Of a stretch of 64,000 nt of DNA, positions 25,940 to 34,679 are shown piece by piece. The position numbers and the translations under genes are program-made. The notes under the pieces were generated by a model that worked only from the letters and a program-made list of their open reading frames with translations, was not told the origin of the DNA and searched no databases. Source of the DNA: Pilaira anomala (lineage: Eukaryota > Mucoromycota > Mucoromycetes > Mucorales > Mucoraceae); NCBI GenBank assembly GCA_025716855.1, contig JAIXMQ010000078.1:1-64000 (forward strand). The letters are read 5' to 3'. Numbering within the stretch: the stretch's first letter is position 1; each line of letters opens with the position of its first letter.

Positions 25940-26154
25940 ATAACTTTTTTTTATTAAATATGCAATAAAAACTTATCCGAAAGGATTCTCCTCCTCTCGA
26001 ATCGATTTTTAATTATTATTATTATTTTGGAAAAGGGTTAATGTAAAAGATGGGTATTTATTTCTCGCGTTTACGAACGTTTCCCCACAAATTATATTAC
26101 AAGCTTATGTCTGATTAATTTTATTATTATTAATATTTTACAAAAAATTCGAGT

Positions 26155-27785
26155 TTATTCCTTCTTGATAGCTTTCTCTCCTTTTAACGACTTTTGCGTA
26201 TTGATAAGCCATGCACCAGCTAGCAAATGAAACAATTGAATTATAATAATAGGTTGCGGAAGCATATCATTTCTCAATGCAAATTCAAGCACACCACATA
26301 CCACTAATGATCTGACAAATTCAATTTCAATAGCCCATGCTTTTTGATCAAAAATCCTTCCAAATATCGTCAAAGTGGAAAAAATATATCCTGCTGTAAC
26401 CAATACAATCGAAAAATCTAATTGTCCTGGTCGATGATCTATTAAAAGAGAGTTCACAATAATCACCAGAATAAAATGAGTTATAACGTAGATATTGATA
26501 CCGAGTGAAATAGACGGATCGTATTTTTGTGGAGGAATATCTTTTGCGATGAGTGGAATTTCTTCAATTAAACCAGTACGTGGTGTATCGTCGTGCCATC
26601 CAGGTCCATAAAATAATACCTTAAACTTATTTATCAAACCAGAAGTAGACCAACAGGTACTGAGGACATGACGCATGTGATGGAATTGAATAGTAAGTGG
26701 GTCAAAGGTATCGATAGGATGCGTTAGACCAAAAGCAACGGGTTCAAGACCATACTTTTTTTCTTCTGGTGATGTTCGTTCTAATTCAAATGTTCCAAAC
26801 ATGATATCCCAAATGATCAATGTACCGGCATAATTTTTATCGATACAGTATGGGTTACGGCCGTGATGAACTCGATGAGCTGATGGTGTATTAATAATAT
26901 ATTCTAATGGACCAAGCTTACCAACTATTTCGGTGTGAATCCTAAAGCGTTTACCATTTGTTACTTAAATAGATAATTTATGCAAATGTAATTATAACGT
27001 ACCAAAATTGAAATAGGGTGTTAAATTGATTGTGAACAGCATAAACTGGGGGTGGTATAAACAAGGCAGCAGGTAACTGGAAAATCCAAGAAACATAAGG
27101 TTGGAAAATGCTTTGACGCAATGCAGTGGTTTGATTATAGTATTCAGAAGAGTGATGAACCTATATAGTCATAAACTTAATGAATAAAAAAAAAATAAAA
27201 AAAAAGAAACATATTCTACATTTCCATCATATCAATACTTACAACGTGTGTAGCCCAAGCTAAATTTATCTCATGAGCAGCGCGATGAAAGAAATAATAT
27301 GCTAAATCTGTAAGAAAAAACCCGGCTATCCAAACCCAAATGCTAAAAGGATCAAGGTCGACAATACGAAAATTTTCGTATACATACAAATAAGAAATGA
27401 CACTTATGTCATAAATGAAAAATTTGGAAAGCTGTTGCAACATGCCGGCCTAAGTTCTAAATAATTTAGTATATTCTTCAATAGAACTTTTTTGAAAATT
27501 ACTTACACCAATACTTCCAATTGAATCATTTACAGAGTATCGACTCGATGTCCATGAACGTTCTTTTAAAAGTCCCTTTCCACCGTCCTTAAATATCAAG
27601 GTAACGAATTCGAGAACAATAAGTAAAACAAAAAATGGAACTGCCTCTGCGATATAATTAGGAACTTCTTCAAAAGTGGCAAACGAGGTTGATTTTGGTG
27701 AAATAACATAAAATAATCTTCCAACTCCTTGAAGGACAAAGGATACAACTTCTGTCGCTGTAGGTATGTTTATTGCTGAATCCAT
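26155..27785 (-). CDS. Alkylglycerol monooxygenase (AGMO/TMEM195)-like fatty acid hydroxylase superfamily protein
   Basis: Four exons on the minus strand, 27785-27507, 27449-27243, 27160-27003 and 26941-26155, encode 476 residues. The di-iron histidine motifs are complete: HRAAHE (148-153), VHHSSE (163-168), WIHTE (215-219) and [18 protein letters not shown] (from 237). The last block is the form specific to AGMO rather than to sterol desaturases. Several hydrophobic segments occur at both ends, consistent with an ER multi-pass enzyme. Known AGMO is the tetrahydrobiopterin-dependent enzyme that cleaves the ether bond of alkylglycerols. Whether this fungus uses the same substrate or cofactor is inferred; pterin-dependent enzymes are known in Mortierella-type fungi. 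Introns show GTAAGT or GTACGT donors. Confidence 0.9.
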
Positions 27786-28796
27786 AATTATATTTTTATG
27801 AAAGAAAAAACATGAATAAATTAAAATTCATGTCTATTTATATAAAGCAATATGAGGGTGTGATCGCTGAGATTGTCAAATGTAGCGGAGACCATTTAAA
27901 GTTTAACATGTGACTTGAAAGCGAGTTGAATGATATACGATGAATGCGTTAACACCAACAATATATATTCCTAGATACAATTGAAAGGGACGTAGAATTT
28001 ATTGTTCTTTTATATTTGAAAAGATCAAGTAAAATTTATAGTAAAATAATGCAGTTACTAAATAGAGACGAAACGTGTTTAGTCATAATTTCGCCTAAAG
28101 TAGTCTGTACAGCGAATAATTGGGCTCATAATAACTTATAGTAACAACTATATCACAAATATATTAAAAATTACATATATAATAGATTTTATAAATTATT
28201 CATGGTAATATACATATGCTGGAATTTACGAAATCGATCATCTGGGTACGATCTTTTTCCACAGAAGTTACTAACACAGTGTAACAGTAGACCTTCTTTT
28301 AACACATATTACTTAATTTAGGATATTGGAATTGCGTAAAGTAACAACTCAATAAAAAGGTCATTGTAAACATGCAATAGATATATTTTTTTAAAGGAAG
28401 AGAGAGGCTATATTTCCTTATTCTTTCAAATTTTTAGTAGTAATCAAGATCCACAATAGCAGCCATGATAATATATAGTCATGTAAATAGGACTATATTG
28501 TAATTGTTGCTATGCTCTCCTAATAGTTAGACATGTTTGCAATATTCCAATGATCGCGTTACATTCAATCTCTCGGACTTTCTGGTGGCGTTTGAGCCAC
28601 CAGGGTGGCCCTGAAAATATTGCAAATCACTAAAAGTGAAAATGTCGTTTCTAAAATTAAGAAAATATAGGCACAATTATAATATATGTGGCGATACCAT
28701 TAAAAACAGGCAGTAATGTAGACGCATTACTTAGCTTGAACGACGTATTTGTGGAATAAGGATATCACGATAGACGATGGACTGTAGTTTTTACGG
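27786..28796. other. Intergenic region between AGMO-like gene and the inverted-repeat unit
   Basis: No gene is seen. Notable is a small symmetric structure at 28536-28626 (listed separately). Coding-like plus-strand fragments (VDALLSLNDVFVE, about 28718-28756) directly precede the left inverted repeat and are interrupted by stops. Confidence 0.45.
28536..28626. repeat. Nested hairpin: 11-bp perfect inverted repeat around an 8-bp stem
   Basis: TTTGCAATATT at 28536-28546 is exactly complementary to AATATTGCAAA at 28616-28626. Between them, CTGGTGGC (28582-28589) pairs with GCCACCAG (28596-28603) around a 6-nt loop. The GC-rich stem stands out in AT-rich DNA. Confidence 0.7.
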
Positions 28797-28908
28797 TACT
28801 GGGTTTTGAATAAATATTTAGACGTCGTCTGCAGCAATTGGCGGTTTGTGGCTAGTTTGTCTATCAAAATGACAAGAAAACTCTTAAAAAACAGTGTCGT
28901 ATATTTTA
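28797..28908 (+). repeat. Left 112-bp inverted repeat of the 3-kb unit
   Basis: It is nearly identical to the reverse complement of 31701-31812. It starts TACTGGGTTTTGAATAAATA and includes GGCGGTTTGTGGCTAGTTTG. Only about two or three differences are visible. Similarity ends abruptly at both edges. Outer ends read TA-CTGGG and CCCAG-TA, which fits either a TA target duplication or a 2-bp longer repeat. Confidence 0.85.
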
Positions 28909-29197
28909 GAAAAGAGTGTCGCACAATTCAAGATAAAATACCCAAGGTTTTTCATGACTCAAATGAATCAATTGATTTTGTTTTATTAAGTGTCTATTTT
29001 CAACATCTATAATTCACAAAGGGCAACTACAGTCGATCTGGGAAAGGGTGATCAAATAATAATATTTTTTGGTATCGAAATTGAAGAAAATGGCGACCAT
29101 GTAGTTCTTTCTTTAAAGAAAAGTTAATTAAGTAGTGATTTTTTTTTTTTCAGTTCAAAAGATAACACCAGGTTTTTGCAAATGCATCTGATAACTA

Positions 29198-29584
29198 CTA
29201 CGCTACTTTTATAATCTTAAGGCAGGAGAAACTCATCTCACAGCCAACTATAATTTCACTAAGGACGCAGCCTTTGGTCCACTACCCTTGATAGCCTTTG
29301 GTCTAATCAAGCGATTCCTACGTAGCTATCAGATGATCGGCTTTAAAAAACAAAGCTAAAATTGCTTGGTATAGAGATAATTTAATTTAATAGTGTGTAG
29401 GCAAACATAATAAAAAAACAAACATACCTTTTATAAATCGTAAACACTGCTCATCAGTATCTACGCTACTTTTATAATCTTAAGACAGGAGAAACTCATC
29501 TCACAGCCAACTATAATTTCACTAAGGACGTAGCCTTTGGTCTACTACCCTTGATAGCCATTGGTCTAATCAAGCGATTCCTAC
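29198..29584 (+). repeat. Pair of 124-bp direct repeats (period 263 bp)
   Basis: Copies lie at 29198-29321 and 29461-29584 and differ at about four positions. Both begin CTACGCTACTTTTATAATCT and end GCGATTCCTAC. The first copy is enclosed by an inverted repeat (CATCTGATA at about 29184-29192 and TATCAGATG at about 29327-29335), so it could fold as a unit of about 150 bp. They sit in the 5' flank of the nuclease-like gene. Confidence 0.85.
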
Positions 29585-29798
29585 AATACTACTTAGTTAA
29601 TCGTTGAGAAAAAAAATAAATAAATAGCTGTTTTGCACATGCGAGCTGAGCTATAAAACATTTCTATGACGTAAACCTAATTTTTTGCACACACCTATTA
29701 TACTCAAATGTACACGTTCCGGCATGATCAACTGTGTCCGGCGTTTGCAATTAAGGTTTTTTGAATGTCAGTGTATCGATGTAGACATCATCTTCCAG

Positions 29799-31592
29799 AT
29801 GAATTATTCAGAAGAAGAAAAAATCGTCTCTTTGTATTTGAAGTATTGTAAAAAACCAACCTTTAATCAGTTCTGTAAAAAGAATAAAGATGAAATAGTT
29901 AATCATTCAGCGAAGATGCTGGCTTCTAACGCTATAACTCTGATGCGACATTGGATTAATATATACAATCGCGTAGCATCTAGCAAAAGATCAACCATAA
30001 AAATTATAAAAGCACCCAAAACTGCCAGTATTATTTTCAAAGAAATATTTGAGATTTACTCAGCGCTTAGGAACGCAAATCGTCAATACACTGTCAGTTC
30101 AATTGTTACTTTGGGAAACTATGCTTCTAGTGCTCAGTCAAATCTAAGCGATTTCGTAAACCAAGGTGACAACAATGAATCTGTTGGTGAAGAAAGAGAG
30201 GAGGAAAAGAAAGAAGAAGAAGAAGAAGAAGGAGAAGAAGAAGAAGAAGGAGAAGGAGAAGAAGAAGAGGAAGAGGAAGAGGAAGAGGAAGAGGAAAAAG
30301 AAGAGAAAAAAGATGATGACAGAGATGATGGTGAAGACAATGAAAAAGGAAAACAAAGTATGAATATTTTGGATCCTGATAAAGCATTTAATTTCTACAC
30401 AAGTATTTTGACAACACATGCACAACAAAGATTGCTGAAAAACAAAATCTTTTCAGGCATAAATATCCCGCTTTCTAATTATCCAACTCTGCCATTCATC
30501 CTATTGGATAAAGCTGCCAGCTTAGTTTCTCAAAAAGAATTGGATGTAAACGAAACTGAACTGTTAAAATTATGTCTTTCTCAAACAGTTAACTTATTGG
30601 ATCCTGATCACGTAACTTTATACACCCGATTTATTCCAGCATCATTCTACAATGAAATTCTACAAGCGTGCGATAAAATGAAGTCTCTTCAACCATCTTT
30701 CAATCTGTCTGCTATCGATGAAATCTTTGATGAATTATTACAGTTTCAGTTTGATAAGGACGATTGGAGTTTATTGAGCCATTTAGACGAAAAAAAATTC
30801 AAGGAAAAAAACAAAAAATCAGAAAATTATAAGTTGCTACGGATAGTTGAAGAAGTTGTGCATAACTTTAAAAGCTGGAAAATAGAGGATGACAAGCACA
30901 ATAATTACGCTGAAATGACGTATCAACGAAAATTTGCGAACATCTTAGACATACTCCTGGAAGATGAAGATATTACCGTGTATGATGGTGAAAAAGTTTC
31001 GAAGGATACCCAACGGACACAAATTTTAAATGAAAACGAGGACAATGGACGGAAGATTGATTTATTAACAAAAACGAAGTACGCTGATGTAGCTATTGAA
31101 TTGTGCTCCATAGAATTTAAATTACAAGATGCAAACGATAATATCTCCAAGAAACAACAGTCGAAAAATATTAGAACAAACATCAGTATATTAAACAATA
31201 TCAACAACATCAACAAGCAATCGAGTAATATTTTATACATGGATTGGAAAGGAAGAGAGGGTTACTTGGTGCAGGTTTTCCAATTTAAAGACATTATGGT
31301 ATCCTATTTTGTTAAGGATCTTTATATACCGAAAAACATTATGGAGCTCAATGACTTTAGAAGCACTCTCCAATATCTTTGTTTTTGGCGAGATAGTGTA
31401 GTCAAGTTAAGCAACGAAACCAAGTTGGCAGCATATAAAGAAAATAGAAAATATATTGTGTCAGGTATCAGCGCACCCTTTAGATTAATCGATAGCCCGC
31501 CAAGATCACCAGCCCAAAGGCCACTCATAACACCGTTTTTTACACCAACAAATAAAAGGACAAGAAAAGTAATGGAGCAAGAAGATGCTTAA
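29799..31592 (+). CDS. Unknown intronless protein with acidic tract and possible PD-(D/E)XK nuclease domain
   Basis: A single exon encodes 597 residues from the ATG at 29799 (MNYSEEEKIVSLYLK). The frame is open upstream to about 29685, and an ATG at 29724 would give 622 residues. The N-terminal ~115 residues are helical and basic. Residues about 131-175 are almost pure Glu/Lys/Asp, encoded by a GAA/GAG repeat. The C-terminal half contains GRKIDLLTK (D421), then AIELCSIEFK (E439, K441). That spacing fits the D...ExK core of restriction-like nucleases. The motif reading is inference; a similar GRK-D...E-x-K pattern is, to my knowledge, seen in uncharacterised Mucorales proteins. The basic, proline-rich tail ends near KRTRKV. 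Its position between inverted repeats and lack of introns suggest a mobile-element or recently inserted gene. No function is assigned. Confidence 0.6.
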   Translation: MNYSEEEKIVSLYLKYCKKPTFNQFCKKNKDEIVNHSAKMLASNAITLMRHWINIYNRVASSKRSTIKIIKAPKTASIIFKEIFEIYSALRNANRQYTVSSIVTLGNYASSAQSNLSDFVNQGDNNESVGEEREEEKKEEEEEEGEEEEEGEGEEEEEEEEEEEEEKEEKKDDDRDDGEDNEKGKQSMNILDPDKAFNFYTSILTTHAQQRLLKNKIFSGINIPLSNYPTLPFILLDKAASLVSQKELDVNETELLKLCLSQTVNLLDPDHVTLYTRFIPASFYNEILQACDKMKSLQPSFNLSAIDEIFDELLQFQFDKDDWSLLSHLDEKKFKEKNKKSENYKLLRIVEEVVHNFKSWKIEDDKHNNYAEMTYQRKFANILDILLEDEDITVYDGEKVSKDTQRTQILNENEDNGRKIDLLTKTKYADVAIELCSIEFKLQDANDNISKKQQSKNIRTNISILNNINNINKQSSNILYMDWKGREGYLVQVFQFKDIMVSYFVKDLYIPKNIMELNDFRSTLQYLCFWRDSVVKLSNETKLAAYKENRKYIVSGISAPFRLIDSPPRSPAQRPLITPFFTPTNKRTRKVMEQEDA

Positions 31593-31700
31593 TTTGCGTA
31601 AACATCTTAATAAAAAATACAATGTTCAATATCCGTATATTGCATAAAAAGAATTACGTCTACTTTATGTTTTTTAGCTATTACTTTTCTTTTTCTGCAA

Positions 31701-31812
31701 AAATACATACGACACTGTTTTTTAAGAGTTTTCTTGTCATTTTGATAGACAAACTAGCCACAAACCGCCAATTGCTGCAAACGACGTCTAAATATTTATT
31801 CAAAACCCAGTA
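31701..31812 (-). repeat. Right 112-bp inverted repeat of the 3-kb unit
   Basis: It is the reverse complement of 28797-28908 with very few differences. On the minus strand it lies within an open frame (31681-31962). That frame has coding character upstream of the repeat (TQRAMETLLQNNSGYFGPGY), so the repeat may derive from a protein-coding gene fragment. Confidence 0.85.
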
Positions 31813-32101
31813 ATAGCCCGGTCCGAAATAACCGGAGTTATTTTGAAGAAGTGTTTCCATTGCCCGCTGTGTACTCAAAGAGGGTAGAAGTATCGCACCA
31901 TTTGTGATCTCCCTCTTTTTTCTACACCCTAGAATACTAAAGTATGTATCCCAAAAAACCAACTAAAACATCTACAACTATCCGAAGTCTATAGAATACA
32001 CAATGTATCAATTGATGATAGATTTGGATGGATGGATTCGTATTCAATGTTTTGCAAAATTGCTCACCTAGTTTTATTTTTTTTCTTTTTTAAACGTTAG
32101 C
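31813..32101. other. Upstream region of eS12
   Basis: This holds a partial minus-strand open frame flanking the right repeat, then AT-rich promoter sequence. AACGTTAG directly before the ATG could be a 5'-UTR splice acceptor, which would leave an upstream non-coding exon. The donor was not located with certainty. Confidence 0.35.
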
Positions 32102-32679
32102 ATGTCTGCCGAAGAAGAACAAGTCACCATCGAGTCCCAAGAAGTCGAGGTTGCCGTTGAGGCCCCTGCTGGTAAGATGTCCGTTGAGGAAGCTCTTCAA
32201 GAAGTTCTCCGTCGTGCTTTGATCCACGATGGTCTTGCTCGTGGTTTGAAGGAAGCCGTTAAGGCTTTGGACAGGTAAAATAGAGAAATAACGTAAATTT
32301 TGAGTGAATAAGAGAACAGGAAAATTAATTATGATATGTGTATAGACGTCAAGCTCATTTGGCTGTTCTCGTTGAGACCTGTACCGAGTCTGAATACCTC
32401 AAGCTCGTTGAAGCTCTCTGTGCTGAACACAACATCAACTTGATCAAGGTCTCTGATGCCAAGAAGCTCGGTGAATGGGCTGGTCTCTGTAAGATCGATC
32501 GTGAAGGTAACGCCCGTAAGGTCGTTGGTTGTTCTTGTGTCGCTGTCACTGATTTCGGAGAGGAATCCGAAGCCATGAACGTCCTCTTGGATTGTAAGTT
32601 TCTTAAAAATATAATTAAATTTTGACAGGTCATTAATTTTCTTTTTTTTTTCTCTGTAATAGACTTCAAGACCCGTTAA
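32102..32679 (+). CDS. RPS12: 40S ribosomal protein eS12
   Basis: Exons 32102-32274, 32346-32593 and 32663-32679 encode 145 residues, near the usual length. After an acidic, poorly conserved N-terminus ([17 protein letters not shown]) come the family blocks [34 protein letters not shown] and [20 protein letters not shown]. The end is [20 protein letters not shown] then DYFKTR. The last exon is only 17 nt, which splits the final tyrosine codon. Codon use is strongly biased, as in the other ribosomal genes here. It is a structural protein of the small subunit head/beak. It is convergent with uL23. Confidence 0.97.
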
Positions 32680-33361
32680 ATTGCTTCTAATCTAACTTTA
32701 TCTTTGACTATATAAACTTTTAGTTGTATAATAAATCTTATTCATTTTTGTATTGCATCTAAAAAAAAAAGACTTTGTCCTTGTTCATAATTTTAAAAAT
32801 TAGTTGTTTTGTTGCTTTAAATTAATCATTGTACAGGCTCTTGGTTGGTTTGTAACTTATTTATTACTTGACGGAATAGTCGAAAACCAATTAACCATAT
32901 CTGTCCGTTGGAGACGCGAGAAACTCAATGTTTTGAAGTATGAATGTTGACGGTGTCCTATGAACTACAAAACTGACCGACATTGGTTGTAACTGGTGGT
33001 CTTCACCCGTAAAAAGACTTAGTAAACATAGTCTGTGGCTTTGGTGGCACTGTATGGTTACGAATGTCATGCATTTGTTGCCATAGAAACAATGGGTATC
33101 AATGCGACCTGACCTGTCAAATTAAACCTGTTCTTTTTTTTTTTTTTTTTGCACTGATTAACTCAATTTTAAATTTCACAAGCAGGAATAAAATCACAAT
33201 GATAGTTTTTATGCTTCTTTAAGATAAAGATATTATTTATTTATTTTATTCGGAAAGAAAAACCTACGCAAAAATGAATGAATTGTTTAGATGAAACCAA
33301 TCTATAATAAAAAAAAAGGAATATTAGTTTAATTATATAAAATTACAATTATACAATATAT
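32680..33361. other. Convergent intergenic region between eS12 and uL23
   Basis: No gene is seen. AATAAA-type signals lie near 32727 (for eS12) and on the opposite strand near 33240-33310 (for uL23). A somewhat less AT-rich block at 32840-33110 has no recognised feature. Confidence 0.45.
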
Positions 33362-34090
33362 TTAAATTACCTTGTTGGCAACGTCCAAAGCATCAACATC
33401 AGCGGTTAAACGAACGAAAGCCTTCTTGTAACCATCGGGTCTAAAAAAAACAACAACTTATTAATATACACAAGTCCCCAGTATACCATAATACACATAT
33501 TAAATTACCTGATAAGGGTGTTGACTTGAGCAGCTTCGACATCATAGAGTCTCTTGACAGCGTCCTTGATTTGGTTCTTGTTGGCCTTAACGTCAACGAG
33601 GAAGGTCAAGGTGTTGTGTTCCTCGATCTTCTTCATGGCAGTCTCGGTGTTGAGAGGTTGACGAATGACACGGTATTGATCCATACGGGGAGCATGAGGA
33701 ATGGACTTACGAGCGTACTTGGGAGCACGGTTCAAAACCAAAGTCTTGGGGATGTGGAAATGGGTGGAAGTACGAATCTTACGGACAGCCTTACCGTGGA
33801 CACCCTTGAGGGCGGCCTTCTTGGCAGCGAGAGCCTTGTTCTGAGAAGCTAATAAGTTCAATTCAATTTTGAGTTAATATTTATTCTTTTGAATTAGAAA
33901 ATACTACAAAAAAAAAAATAATCGTATCCCTCTCCTCCCCTCCTTCTCTCTCTATCTTTTTCATATAAAAAATCCATCCATCTATCCAAATTTTTTAAGG
34001 CATTCATCCATTTCCATGAAAAAAATGACGGAGAGGGTTGTCGATTACTTTGTTTTTGTTGATATTGTTCTTTCGATATTTACCAGCCAT
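33362..34090 (-). CDS. 60S ribosomal protein uL23 (L23a/L25)
   Basis: Three exons on the minus strand, 34090-34084, 33848-33509 and 33440-33362, encode 141 residues. The first exon is just 7 nt (ATG GCT G), followed by a 235-bp intron, a layout typical of ribosomal protein genes. The protein reads [20 protein letters not shown], then [20 protein letters not shown] and [20 protein letters not shown]. The conserved uL23 core follows ([20 protein letters not shown]), ending near [20 protein letters not shown]. uL23 lies at the polypeptide exit tunnel and is a docking site for SRP and chaperones. Starting instead inside exon 2 would lose the conserved alanine-rich start. Confidence 0.96.
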
Positions 34091-34679
34091 TGTATGTTCA
34101 GAAGGAAAAAGAGACCGTATACAGGTTTGCCAAATTCTGCCCACTGTAAGTATTGGCTCCGTCCGGGCCAAAAAAAAAAAATCAACCTCCTCTGACCCCC
34201 CAATTACCTTATTTGGACATACTTTTCTTTTCGCGTTTACACTCACTACGTAAGACATATTTTTCTACATTGTATTCTATTTGATATCACCGATATCTAT
34301 ATAATAGAAATGGGTGACTTGAGCTGCTAATTTGTTAAGATAAATTTCTATGGTTTTCTTTAAATCATTGAGTTGATATTATCTGAAACTTGAACACACC
34401 AAAGTTCGCTATATCTCAGGACCAATATCGCATCTGGTATCCAATATAAAATAACGATTACATATTAGACATTTTGAAATTGTCTTGTTAGAATTCATAG
34501 TTTTAAAATGTCTGTTTAAATTAAATACCCTTTTTTTTTTGGAGAAAAGTTAATATTTACTTTTTATTAATTTTTGATAACTGTATTACATCTGCTATAA
34601 TATGATTTAAACTGATATGTGGGGGGTTTGTTTTTAATCTCGTTACTGTTACGGTGTCTAATTTAATATATACTAGCGA
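34091..34679. other. Intergenic region between uL23 and Gemin5 homologue
   Basis: No gene is seen. 34091-34258 is the upstream region of uL23 and contains a purine/pyrimidine-rich block. The rest is AT-rich. Confidence 0.45.

Larger units (their letters stand above)
28797..31812. mobile_element. Candidate transposon-like unit: inverted repeats, direct repeats and one intronless gene
   Basis: Two 112-bp near-identical inverted repeats (28797-28908 and 31701-31812) flank about 2.8 kb. Inside are a pair of 124-bp direct repeats and one intronless open frame with a possible PD-(D/E)XK nuclease motif, while most single-copy neighbours have introns. Both outer edges carry TA. This resembles a DNA transposon, but no known transposase motif was recognised. 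The two repeats may instead be inverted fragments of one decayed gene, because they translate in the same sense (NKYLDVVCSNWRFVASLS), or a segmental inversion may be involved. Confidence 0.5.

Noticed and set aside
30127..30428. Three long minus-strand open frames opposite the Glu-rich tract
   Set aside because: They are antisense shadows of the GAA/GAG repeat (poly-Ser, poly-Leu or poly-Phe products) with no other support.
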